Origin: Glaciecola sp049650345
GTDB taxonomy: Bacteria; Pseudomonadota; Gammaproteobacteria; Enterobacterales; Alteromonadaceae
Assembly: GCA_049650345.1 (NCBI GenBank)
Contig: JBARZY010000044.1
Coordinates: forward strand, 1 to 64,000
Length of the DNA: 64,000 nucleotides
Direction of reading: 5' to 3'
Below the pieces are notes generated by a model, which was not told the DNA's origin, ran no database searches, and saw only the letters and a list, made by a program, of their open reading frames with translations. A program made the translations under genes and the position numbers. Within the stretch, counting starts at the first letter, position 1. Each line of letters starts with the position of its first letter. Positions 16,813 to 24,801 of the stretch are shown one piece after another.

Positions 16813-17234
16813 ATCGGTTTTACAATCGCCAATATAACAATCGCTAATAACGCCAGTACTGGCACTTCATTCAAAAAGCGATAAAACTTGGCACTATGAT
16901 TATTTGCGCCCTTCATAAACTTAACCATTAATACGTAAAGGTACGCATGATAAATATAATAGCAAATGACAATAGCCAACTTAACATGCAGCCACATACT
17001 GGCTCTAAACCAGTCGCGACCATACTCAACGATAATTAATACACCAAACACTAAGGTTAAAAACGCAAACGGCGTGATAAATAACCATAAACGTCGCTGC
17101 ATAATATTGAGCTGTTGCTTGACTTCGGGTACCGACGACTCTGCGTTATAAACAAATAGACGAGGTAAATAAAATAAGCCTGCCATCCATGCAATCATAA
17201 AAAATACGTGTAATGATGTGTACCAAAGGATCAT
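16809..17234 (-). CDS. hemJ: HemJ, protoporphyrinogen IX oxidase (CopD/UPF0093)
   Basis: A four-helix membrane protein of 141 residues matching HemJ: MILWYTSLHVFFMIAWMAG with the conserved His and Trp, then YLPRLFVYNAE, and a central WLHVKLAIV helix with another conserved His. HemJ oxidises protoporphyrinogen IX to protoporphyrin IX in haem synthesis. GAGG six bases before ATG 17234 fixes the start; the frame extends upstream into the CLC gene. It lies 11 bases after the CLC stop and is probably co-transcribed with it. Confidence 0.88.
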   Translation of the reverse strand: MILWYTSLHVFFMIAWMAGLFYLPRLFVYNAESSVPEVKQQLNIMQRRLWLFITPFAFLTLVFGVLIIVEYGRDWFRASMWLHVKLAIVICYYIYHAYLYVLMVKFMKGANNHSAKFYRFLNEVPVLALLAIVILAIVKPI

Positions 17235-17245
17235 ATTAAACCTCG

Positions 17246-18931
17246 TTAGTGTTGCTGCCTTAACAAATATGTGTGCAGCATATTCCATGTGATTAAACCG
17301 CATACGCCTTGGTGTTGAGTTGACGTAATCGCAACAGCGCCTTGGCGTTGTTTGTACAATAGCTCATACACCTCTGCTAGCGTATTTTGCTGTGATAATA
17401 ATGTCATGTTGTGAAGCGTTATTGGATAAGCGTTTTCTTGTAAGCTAATGTCCAAGCTGACCAACTGCCATATGGCCCCGTCAGTGTTATGCTGTTTTGC
17501 CACTAACAGCTGTTCGGGGTGGTCTTGCAAGTAGGCGTACAAATCAGCGTCGTTAGCATTGTCCATAATGTGTAAGTCACATCGCATTAACGCCATCACG
17601 CCGGTATCTTGTAATACGTCGCGTATAGCTGTAGTGGTGTAAGGGAGATCTTGATATTCAAGTTGCTGAATGAAAATTGACCTATTATTACAAAGCTGCT
17701 TTGAAGTAACGTAAGCGCTTACTACCGTTATTAGTGCTGGTAAAATAATAGCTTGCGTAGAGCTTAGCTCCATTACCGCAGTAATAGCAGCCATAGGAGC
17801 ATGTAATACAGCGGCTAAAAAGCCAGCCAAACCCAATAGCGTATAGTTTGCTGTTAGGTCATCCATATCGACTAAGTAGCCTAAAGAGGTTAAGAATATA
17901 CAGCCAGCCAACATGCCAATTACCATCACCGCGCCAATTATGCCGCCAGGTACGCCAAGTGCGATAGCAACTATGGCGAGAAAAAATTTAGCAATAAAAA
18001 TAATTAGCAATTCACCTAATACGGGGGTAGTGGCAATAATATTACTCACATTTACAAATTCGGCACCAAGAGCATGGGGCATAAAATATGCCACCAAACC
18101 GCTAATAACCCCTGCCAATAGCAACCTTATTACCATACCTACGGGGCGAAACAGCTTCATAGTAAACATTAAGTGTTTGTTGAACAAACTTGCTAATATT
18201 CCCAAGCTTATGCCTAATAATACCAACATCGGCAACTGCCAATAACTCATAGCTTGAAAAACAAAGAAGTTGAGCTCGGCATAATCGCCAAATACCACGC
18301 GCGTCACAACAGAGCCACAAGCAGCGGCTAGCATGACCGGCACAAAAATGTGGACCTTGTACTCGCGCATAACCACTTCCATAACAAAAATGACGGCAGC
18401 AAAAGGGGTGTTAAAAGCAGCGGCAATACCGGCAGCAATACCACAACCCGCTAGAATACGTAAGCTATTGAAGGGCAGTGAAAACCATCGCCCCACGTAA
18501 TGACTTGCGGCGGCAGCAAGGTGCACCGTTGGACCTTCTTTGCCGACGACAAACCCGCTAGCAAGCGCAAGTACACCACCAAAAAATTGATTAACAGAAG
18601 TAGCGAAAGGAATATGTCCGTAATAAATTTTAAAGCGATGAATAACGAAGGGGATGCCCATACGGTAATGTTTAAACCCCGTGATTTTTGCCACTGCAAT
18701 AATTGCGATCACCGCAAATATAGGTAATAGTAATAGTTGCCAACTCGGCAATGCGCTATAATTTCCTGCGCTGGAAAATAATGCCGTTTGCAAGAACACT
18801 AGGCATAATCGAAACAACACGATCACCATAGCCGCAATAAGACCGCCAGCAAGGCCAATAAGGCAAAGCTGTATGGAAGTGGTGGGTTTAGATAATGCCA
18901 CGCGTAATGATTGCACGAAGTTATTTAGCAA
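17246..18931 (-). CDS. CLC-family chloride channel/transporter with degenerate CBS region
   Basis: An inner-membrane CLC protein of 561 residues. The gating Glu is present in GKEGP (Glu132). The first filter motif, GSGIP in E. coli ClcA, is RMGIP (Met91), so the Cl-coordinating Ser is lost. The position of the internal proton Glu203 of ClcA appears to be Val186 (VMEVVMREY), as in CLC channels. The filter helix reads GVPGGIIGAV. About 150 C-terminal cytosolic residues look like a diverged CBS pair. Conductance mode, exchanger or channel, cannot be told from sequence alone. hemJ follows. Confidence 0.88.
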   Translation of the reverse strand: MLNNFVQSLRVALSKPTTSIQLCLIGLAGGLIAAMVIVLFRLCLVFLQTALFSSAGNYSALPSWQLLLLPIFAVIAIIAVAKITGFKHYRMGIPFVIHRFKIYYGHIPFATSVNQFFGGVLALASGFVVGKEGPTVHLAAAASHYVGRWFSLPFNSLRILAGCGIAAGIAAAFNTPFAAVIFVMEVVMREYKVHIFVPVMLAAACGSVVTRVVFGDYAELNFFVFQAMSYWQLPMLVLLGISLGILASLFNKHLMFTMKLFRPVGMVIRLLLAGVISGLVAYFMPHALGAEFVNVSNIIATTPVLGELLIIFIAKFFLAIVAIALGVPGGIIGAVMVIGMLAGCIFLTSLGYLVDMDDLTANYTLLGLAGFLAAVLHAPMAAITAVMELSSTQAIILPALITVVSAYVTSKQLCNNRSIFIQQLEYQDLPYTTTAIRDVLQDTGVMALMRCDLHIMDNANDADLYAYLQDHPEQLLVAKQHNTDGAIWQLVSLDISLQENAYPITLHNMTLLSQQNTLAEVYELLYKQRQGAVAITSTQHQGVCGLITWNMLHTYLLRQQH

Positions 18932-18996
18932 ATTACTGTCTGATTGACCAAAAACAGGGTTAAATCATAACATAAAACAAAGGCTTGGGAGAGGGT

Positions 18997-19701
18997 TTGA
19001 ATTTAAGAAAATATCGCGAAAAAGTAGGCTTTGTTCGCTTTTATGTCATTGCACTAGTTTCTTTATGCCTCATGTTTTATGCCGGCTACGAGTTTGCACA
19101 TATTGAAAACGATAATTTACGAGCCCAAAATCGTTTATTGAATAAGAGCCTTACTAATCTTACTGGCGTACACCAAAAATTGCAGTCAGAATTGAACATG
19201 TTAAAAGTTGAATTAGAAATAGCACAACTCGCGAATGAGCAATCACAAGCCAACATCAAGGTAGGGATAAATAGAGAGCAAACGTTAAAAGAGCAAATCT
19301 CTTTTTATCAACGTGTATTAGCCCCTGAAATGTCACAAGATGGCTTTGTTGTAGAGCGCATGGAGGTAGTGCCTACCTTAAGTGAAAATAATTTTGCATT
19401 AAACTTAATACTGTTACAGCACGAAAATATTAAGGCAGTGATTAAAGGCACAATTAATATTCGTGTGTTTGGCAGTGAAAACGGAAAAGCGGCTAGTTAT
19501 AATATTGTTGATTTGCAAGATGAGCCGAAAAGTTCGCTTGATTTTGCATTTAAGTATTTTCAAGTACTGGCAACCAGTATAACGCTGCCTGAAAGCTTTA
19601 CACCCGATCGTTTTGAAATAAGCACCGATATTTACAAATACCGTAAGAAACGTGGTAGTTACTCTACTGTAATTAAGTGGCAAGACGCATTAAGCGAATA
19701 A
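18997..19701 (+). CDS. membrane-anchored coiled-coil protein, DUF6776-like
   Basis: A bitopic protein with a short cytosolic N-terminus, one membrane helix (about 12-32), a coiled coil (about 38-105) and a C-terminal beta-rich periplasmic domain with ISFYQRVLAPE at its start. This organisation matches DUF6776, whose function is unknown. GGGAGAGGGT directly precedes TTG 18997, which I prefer to the TTG four codons earlier. In Pseudomonas and relatives a DUF6776 gene and a bactofilin precede erpA (recalled); here erpA follows but no bactofilin is present. Confidence 0.7.
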   Translation: MNLRKYREKVGFVRFYVIALVSLCLMFYAGYEFAHIENDNLRAQNRLLNKSLTNLTGVHQKLQSELNMLKVELEIAQLANEQSQANIKVGINREQTLKEQISFYQRVLAPEMSQDGFVVERMEVVPTLSENNFALNLILLQHENIKAVIKGTINIRVFGSENGKAASYNIVDLQDEPKSSLDFAFKYFQVLATSITLPESFTPDRFEISTDIYKYRKKRGSYSTVIKWQDALSE

Positions 19702-19730
19702 TCGTTGTAAATGTGTGTTTGTCTGAATAC

Positions 19731-19759
19731 TTGATTAAAACACTCAAGTATTAGATAAT
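19731..19759 (+). promoter_or_regulatory. candidate sigma-70 promoter for erpA
   Basis: TTGATT (19731-19736) and GATAAT (19754-19759) are separated by exactly 17 bases, five of six matches to consensus in the -10 and four in the -35. The predicted transcription start is near 19766, giving a leader of about 58 bases before erpA. Confidence 0.5.
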
Positions 19760-19824
19760 CAACATATTATGAATAAGCGAAATTTTATGTTTGCAGTGGC
19801 CCACTTCAGGGCATGGAGAATCAA

Positions 19825-20169
19825 ATGTCTGTAGAATCAGCGATGCCGATCGAGTTTTCAGATGCGGCTGCTAACAAAGTAAAAACCTTAGTAGCAGAAG
19901 AAGAAAATCCAAATTTGAAATTACGTGTCTACGTAACAGGGGGAGGGTGTTCAGGGTTTCAGTATGGTTTCACTTTTGATGAAAAAGTAAACGAAGGTGA
20001 CATGACCATTGAAAATCAAACAGTAACCTTAGTGATTGATCCTATGAGTTTACAATACTTAGTTGGCGGAATTGTTGACTACACAGAGGGCCTAGAGGGG
20101 TCTCGATTTTTTGTAAATAACCCAAATGCCAGCACAACCTGTGGTTGTGGTGCGAGTTTCAGTATTTAA
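19825..20169 (+). CDS. erpA: iron-sulfur cluster insertion protein ErpA
   Basis: An A-type carrier that delivers Fe-S clusters to apo-proteins. The three cluster cysteines are in GGGCSGFQYGF and the C-terminal TTCGCGASF. GGAG seven bases before ATG 19825 and the exact E. coli length (114 aa) support this start over an ATG four codons earlier. It has its own predicted promoter and is followed 11 bases later by the GST gene. Confidence 0.95.
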   Translation: MSVESAMPIEFSDAAANKVKTLVAEEENPNLKLRVYVTGGGCSGFQYGFTFDEKVNEGDMTIENQTVTLVIDPMSLQYLVGGIVDYTEGLEGSRFFVNNPNASTTCGCGASFSI

Positions 20170-20180
20170 AGGCGATAATC

Positions 20181-20750
20181 ATGCAATTGTTTGGCTCTAC
20201 AACATCACCTTATGTTCGAAGACTACGCATCTTCATGCAAGAAATTGAACACGACTTTGTACTTGTTGATATTTTCAATAGCCGAGACAGGGCATCCATA
20301 GCGGCCGACAATCCCACTCTAAAAATTCCTATGCTAAAACACGAGCAACAGGTGATTTTAGATTCAGGTGTTATTTACCGTTACTTAACCCAGAAATTCG
20401 GTTTAACGAGTCTTACATGGGAGCAGGAGAACTTGCTTACTAGTATAGATTCAGTGAACGAGTCTTTAGTTCAGTTGCTTATATTATCGCGCTCAGAAAT
20501 TGACGTAAGTGCTGACAAACTGTACTTCCGTATTCAACGGGAGCGTATTGATGTGGTGTTATCACACCTAGAAAAACAAGCTGAGCAAGGCGCTTTTGAG
20601 CAATGGGATTATGTTTCGATAAGTTTGTTTTGCCTGATAGATTGGGTGTTGTTTAGAAACTTACATGATGTTTCAGGGTTTACTACACTAAATGCGCTTC
20701 ATACGAAGTGGAAACAGCTCGCTATTTGCCACCAAACCGCACCTAATTAA
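20181..20750 (+). CDS. glutathione S-transferase-like protein
   Basis: A 189-residue protein with an N-terminal thioredoxin-like GST domain: MQLFGSTTSPYVRRLRIF carries the likely catalytic Ser/Thr, LKIPML is the cis-proline motif and LDSGVIYRYL the gamma-glutamyl site. The remainder is the helical GST domain. The substrate is unknown. The start is the first ATG after the erpA stop, 11 bases on, so co-transcription with erpA is likely. A terminator follows at 20769. Confidence 0.85.
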   Translation: MQLFGSTTSPYVRRLRIFMQEIEHDFVLVDIFNSRDRASIAADNPTLKIPMLKHEQQVILDSGVIYRYLTQKFGLTSLTWEQENLLTSIDSVNESLVQLLILSRSEIDVSADKLYFRIQRERIDVVLSHLEKQAEQGAFEQWDYVSISLFCLIDWVLFRNLHDVSGFTTLNALHTKWKQLAICHQTAPN

Positions 20751-20768
20751 CACATTGCTAAATCTCGC

Positions 20769-20805
20769 AAAGCCGATAAGGGCCCTGTGCCATTATTGGC
20801 TTTTT
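20769..20805 (+). terminator. Rho-independent terminator after the GST gene
   Basis: An 11-bp stem with one mismatch (20769-20779 with 20793-20803) and a 13-base loop runs into a T tract (TTTTT at 20801-20805), 19 bases past the GST stop. It would end the erpA-GST transcript before the convergent gene. Confidence 0.75.
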
Positions 20806-20811
20806 ATTATG

Positions 20812-21786
20812 TTACGTTTCAAAATGCACTTCAGCTCGTAAGGCTAATCCCATCGATGCGCGAAAATTTTCACGCCGTAGCCACAACACAAAAGGCTCTA
20901 CCTCTAAGTAAAGCCACTCTCGATATATTTGCCGCTTATATCGAAAACTCACTAACATTTGTTCTTTTCGATATCGCGGCGTTGACAAACCGTCAATCAT
21001 AGCAGTAGCTAAGTAACTGGTATTGTTTTTACCCAAGTAAATAACTTGCATTTCATGTCGCCAAAACCAGTCATTCGAGCGGTCTCTGAATCGAAAACTA
21101 TTGTTAAATTGATATGCAGAGCGGTGGTTAAAGACGTGTCCAAATTCGGCACTAAACTCAATGCCCATTCGGTCGCTAGAGTAATAATTTACTTCTGAAA
21201 AATAATGTAGCGTAGATTTTGGACTGAATACTGTTTTATCGGAATATCGTGCGCGAGTATATAACTGGCTTCCGCGGCCAAAACCTACTCGATATGATAC
21301 CTTATCGTCTTCATTCTTTTTAAATTGTAAAGCAATAACCGCTTGGTCATTATTTGTATTTTGATCTTGCCGAGCGGCTTTTAATTCTTGTTGATTAACA
21401 TCGTCTTCTTGGTCAGATAACACCAATTCAACTCGGTCTTCTAGTGCTGGTAGTTTTACGCGCACCCTAAATCTAAAATCTAACTCACTAAAATCACCTG
21501 AGCGAGGCTCCCATCCAAACCGGAGCCTGCCACGAGTACTGGCTTCACTTTTTTGATTACCACCCTCATGACGAGACAGGTCATTTAATACGTTTGCTGT
21601 GGTATCAACGCCATACAATAAATAACAATATGCGTCATCAAGCCAAGCCAATTTTCCGCAGTACTCGTAGTCAATGTTGTCAACACTGGTGATTTTACGC
21701 ATGGCAGCTTTCGGGTCGGCACGCTCCGCTTGCTGAGCAAAAGCCGATTGGGCTGCACTGGAGATCAAGCTAAAAACAATTAGCAT
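20812..21786 (-). CDS. predicted outer-membrane beta-barrel protein, unknown function
   Basis: The N-terminus is a signal peptide ending SAAQSAFA before QQAERADPK. The mature part has a short region with two Cys (CGKLAW, YCYLLYG), then many alternating strands rich in Arg, Asp and aromatics, typical of an outer-membrane barrel, ending LALRAEVHFET. No family was recognised with certainty. The annotated start is ATG 21786, but AGGAGG (21810-21815) is too far from it and is placed ideally for an in-frame CTG at 21804, which would add MTTVFK to the signal peptide. Confidence 0.75.
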   Translation of the reverse strand: MLIVFSLISSAAQSAFAQQAERADPKAAMRKITSVDNIDYEYCGKLAWLDDAYCYLLYGVDTTANVLNDLSRHEGGNQKSEASTRGRLRFGWEPRSGDFSELDFRFRVRVKLPALEDRVELVLSDQEDDVNQQELKAARQDQNTNNDQAVIALQFKKNEDDKVSYRVGFGRGSQLYTRARYSDKTVFSPKSTLHYFSEVNYYSSDRMGIEFSAEFGHVFNHRSAYQFNNSFRFRDRSNDWFWRHEMQVIYLGKNNTSYLATAMIDGLSTPRYRKEQMLVSFRYKRQIYREWLYLEVEPFVLWLRRENFRASMGLALRAEVHFET

Positions 21787-21809
21787 TTTGAAAACGGTAG
21801 TCAGCTTTT

Positions 21810-21815
21810 CCTCCT
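21810..21815 (-). promoter_or_regulatory. strong ribosome-binding site pointing to a CTG start
   Basis: AGGAGG on the minus strand lies five bases before an in-frame CTG (21804) and 23 bases before ATG 21786. No ATG, GTG or TTG sits at normal spacing, so the barrel protein may initiate at CUG. Confidence 0.5.
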
Positions 21816-21973
21816 GATTACTTTGGTATTTGTCTGTAAGAGGTTTACTTTTAATCTATAAACAAATAAAAGTCGTTGGCCTGCTTGGTCAATTTAAGCG
21901 TATAATAGCACCACAGTGATAATGTTTATTCAATCAATTATCGGAAATTTGCGGCATATTTAAAGGAAAAGTG

Positions 21974-22216
21974 ATGGGCGGTATAAATATTTGGTCGATA
22001 GTGGTTATTTTGGTACTGGTAGTATTGCTATTCGGTACGTCTAAATTACGTAATGTAGGGTCAGATCTTGGTTCTGCTCTAAAAGGTTTTAAGAAAGCAA
22101 TGGCTGATGATGATGAAAAACCAAAGCAAGATGCAGATTTTGAGCCTCTAGATAAACCTAGTGCAAATAGTAGCGATGCCGTGAAAGCAGAGCATAAAGA
22201 AGAAAAAACGAAGTAA
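21974..22216 (+). CDS. tatA: Sec-independent translocase protein TatA
   Basis: Pore-forming component of twin-arginine export. One N-terminal helix (INIWSIVVILVLVVLLFG) is followed by the amphipathic helix TSKLRNVGSDLGSALKGFKKAM and a charged tail. It is 80 residues long. AAGGA six bases before ATG 21974 decides the start over the adjacent GTG. A TATAAT at 21901-21906 with TTGGCC 19 bases before it is a possible promoter. tatB follows after 10 bases. Confidence 0.95.
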   Translation: MGGINIWSIVVILVLVVLLFGTSKLRNVGSDLGSALKGFKKAMADDDEKPKQDADFEPLDKPSANSSDAVKAEHKEEKTK

Positions 22217-22226
22217 TACTAAATAT

Positions 22227-22625
22227 ATGTTTGATATTGGCTTTTTAGAATTGTTGGTGATTGGGGTGCTGGCGCTGTTAGTTCTGGGGCCCGAACGTTT
22301 GCCCAGTGCTATTCGTTCGTGTATCTCTACGGTGCGCAGTATTAAGCAAATGGCCAATGGATTTAAAGAAGAGATATCGTCACAGCTGGACACCCACGAA
22401 TTGCACAAAAATTTGAAAGAAGCTGAAAAACGAGGCATGGAAAATATAAGCCCTGAAATTAAAGCATCGGTAGACGAATTAAAAGCAGCGGCAGAATCTG
22501 TGCAACGACCGTATAAAAAACAGTCTGAAGTACAACACAAAAATGGTGATAGTGATGCACCTGATGCGCTTGACGCCAACAGCATTTTACCGCCTCAAAA
22601 AACAAGTAGTGAAAACACTAAATGA
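22227..22625 (+). CDS. tatB: Sec-independent translocase protein TatB
   Basis: A receptor-complex component that binds TatC. The N-terminal helix is FDIGFLELLVIGVLALLVLG, with the conserved Glu, then the GPERLP hinge and a long amphipathic and acidic tail. Length 132. Its end overlaps the tatC start by four bases. Confidence 0.95.
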   Translation: MFDIGFLELLVIGVLALLVLGPERLPSAIRSCISTVRSIKQMANGFKEEISSQLDTHELHKNLKEAEKRGMENISPEIKASVDELKAAAESVQRPYKKQSEVQHKNGDSDAPDALDANSILPPQKTSSENTK

Positions 22626-23413
22626 CGGAATCTAGCGGCCTGATCACGCATTTAATCGAACTACGTTCGCGTATTTTAAAAGCATTATTAGCGGTATTTG
22701 TGGTGTTTTTGTGTTTGTTTTATTTTGCACAAGACCTTTATCAATACTTAGCTATGCCATTAATAGCAACCCTTCCAGAAGGGTCGAGTATGATAGCGAC
22801 AGCGGTTGCTTCGCCATTTTTAGCACCATTTAAGTTGACTTTGGTGCTCTCATTCTTTGTTGCCATCCCATTTGTGCTTTATCAAGTGTGGGCGTTCGTT
22901 GCACCAGGCTTGTACAAAAATGAAAAACGTATGATTGCGCCTTTGTTGGCAAGCAGTACTTTATTATTTTATGCGGGTATGGCATTTGCCTACTATGTAG
23001 TGTTCCCGCTAGCATTTATGTTTTTCAATAGCGTTGCTCCCGAAGGTGTGTTGGTCAGTACTGATATTTCCAGTTATCTTGATTTTGTTTTAAAGTTGTT
23101 TTTTGCATTTGGTATTGCATTTGAAATCCCTATCGCGGTCATATTAATGTGTTGGACTGGGGTGACCACCGCAAAAAAACTCAGTAAAAAACGCCCGTAT
23201 ATAGTGGTTGGTGCATTTACTGTTGGTATGTTGCTAACCCCTCCAGACGTTATTTCACAGGTATTATTGGCGGTGCCAATGCTCATATTGTTTGAAATTG
23301 GTGTGATTATTGGTGGACTATATAGCCGCAAAGCTGATGCTGGGGCAGACACAAAACCTGATGATTCAGGGTCTGAAGAAACATCAGAAAAGGACCGCAC
23401 TAGTAATAGCTAG
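22622..23413 (+). CDS. tatC: Sec-independent translocase protein TatC
   Basis: The six-helix membrane receptor for twin-arginine signal peptides. The cytosolic N-terminus ITHLIELRSRILKALLA has the conserved Leu-x-Glu-Leu-Arg. The first periplasmic loop FVAPGLYKNEKR contains the conserved Pro and Glu. The C-terminal segment LTPPDVISQVLLAVPMLILFE is typical (ending residues as LFE). The tatA-tatB-tatC order is standard. Confidence 0.96.
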   Translation: MTESSGLITHLIELRSRILKALLAVFVVFLCLFYFAQDLYQYLAMPLIATLPEGSSMIATAVASPFLAPFKLTLVLSFFVAIPFVLYQVWAFVAPGLYKNEKRMIAPLLASSTLLFYAGMAFAYYVVFPLAFMFFNSVAPEGVLVSTDISSYLDFVLKLFFAFGIAFEIPIAVILMCWTGVTTAKKLSKKRPYIVVGAFTVGMLLTPPDVISQVLLAVPMLILFEIGVIIGGLYSRKADAGADTKPDDSGSEETSEKDRTSNS

Positions 23414-23443
23414 CGTGTAGACATTAATAATAAGAGGAATTCC

Positions 23444-23950
23444 ATGAAAAAGGTTATAAAAAGCTTTTTTGTATTAATAAATATAATTTGCATGTCGTAT
23501 GCAGTATCAGCAGATAAGAATGTTTCAACGTGTCAAGCGATTACGAACGACCTTGCTAGATTAGCGTGCTACGACACTCTGTTCGCAGGGCAAGATATTT
23601 CAGACATAAATATTCCCTCGCCAGCACTACCTCCGTCAGTTCCAACAAAAGTTGTCCCATTAGCTACTTCGACTCAGGAAATCAATCAAGATGATGATTT
23701 TGGAAAGGAGCAAATTAAAGCTAATGATGATGATAAAGTACTCACAACCAGTATTACCCAAATACAAGCCAACCCATTTGGTATAAGAACGCTAACAATG
23801 CGCAACGGTCAACAGTGGCGAGAAACAGAAAAATCGTCATTGAAGGTGAAAGTGGGGCAATCAGTATTCATAGAGAAAGGCTTTTTTTCGGCTTATTATT
23901 TAAAAGTGGAAGGAAGCAATCGAACTATGCGTATTAAGCGCTTAAAATAG
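23444..23950 (+). CDS. exported protein of unknown function between tatC and tatD
   Basis: A 168-residue protein with a signal peptide (hydrophobic core INIICMSYAVSA). A conserved-looking Cys pair follows in STCQAITNDLARLACYDTLF. After a low-complexity, Pro/Asp-rich linker comes a C-terminal beta-rich domain (FGIRTLTMRNGQQWRETE, then VGQSVFIEKG and MRIKRLK). Similar small proteins with a 'RLACYD' motif occur in many proteobacteria, but I know no function. The stop overlaps the GTG start of tatD by one base, indicating one operon. Confidence 0.75.
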   Translation: MKKVIKSFFVLINIICMSYAVSADKNVSTCQAITNDLARLACYDTLFAGQDISDINIPSPALPPSVPTKVVPLATSTQEINQDDDFGKEQIKANDDDKVLTTSITQIQANPFGIRTLTMRNGQQWRETEKSSLKVKVGQSVFIEKGFFSAYYLKVEGSNRTMRIKRLK

Positions 23951-24801
23951 TGCCTTGGGCTGACGCGGGTGTAAATTTACTAGATCCTCGCCTTGCTGAT
24001 AACCTGGTTTTTGAGCGAGCATCTAGTGCTAACGTAACGCATATGCTAATGATTTCATCTACCATCGATGAAACCAAAGCGTCACTTTCATTTATCCAGC
24101 GACATCAACAATATTTTACAAGCCGAGAAGGCGATTCAGACCATGCTCCTATGTTTATATCATGTACTGCGGGTGTGCACCCCCATTATGCAAATGAAAC
24201 AAATTCAAATACTTGGTCTCAATTAAAATCATTATTGGTCGATAGCAACATTGTGGCTATTGGTGAATGTGGTTTAGATTTTAATCGAAACTTCTCAAGC
24301 CCTAAAAATCAAATGTATGCATTTGAGAAACAGCTGGCCAGTGCTTGCGAGTATAACAAAGGTATATATTTGCACGAACGTGATGCATTTGAAGAGCAAG
24401 TCAAGTTGTTAGCAAAATACGCAAGCGATTTACCCTTTATGGTCGCGCATTGTTTTACAGGCAATGCCGAACAATTGAATGCGTATATTTCTTTGGGTTG
24501 TTACATTGGTATTACAGGTTGGCTATGCGATGAGAAACGGGGAGCAGACTTAAGAGCTGCGGTGAAGCATTTACCCTTAAACCGATTGCTGTTAGAAACT
24601 GATAGCCCGTACTTGTTCCCTAAAACATTAAGGCCTAGGCGTTCAGTCAACGAGCCTTGCAATGTACCTTATATTGGTCAAGCATTAGCCAATATACTTG
24701 AGCTTGATAGTGAGTTGGTTCAGCAATACTCATTTAAAAATACCCAACAACTGTTTTTTGATAAGGCGAAGAATGACGAAAAAGGTGGTAACGCCAACTA
24801 A
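23950..24801 (+). CDS. tatD: TatD-family metal-dependent DNase
   Basis: A TIM-barrel hydrolase with 3'-5' exonuclease activity in characterised homologues. Closest in pattern to E. coli TatD itself: AGVHPHY, AIGECGLDFNRNFS, HERDAFEE (metal His), VAHCFTGN and LLETDSPYLFP. Like E. coli TatD it lacks the N-terminal His-x-His of YcfH-type members (DAGVNLLD instead). The GTG start shares a base with the preceding stop. The last 29 bases overlap the following diguanylate cyclase gene. Confidence 0.92.
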   Translation: MPWADAGVNLLDPRLADNLVFERASSANVTHMLMISSTIDETKASLSFIQRHQQYFTSREGDSDHAPMFISCTAGVHPHYANETNSNTWSQLKSLLVDSNIVAIGECGLDFNRNFSSPKNQMYAFEKQLASACEYNKGIYLHERDAFEEQVKLLAKYASDLPFMVAHCFTGNAEQLNAYISLGCYIGITGWLCDEKRGADLRAAVKHLPLNRLLLETDSPYLFPKTLRPRRSVNEPCNVPYIGQALANILELDSELVQQYSFKNTQQLFFDKAKNDEKGGNAN

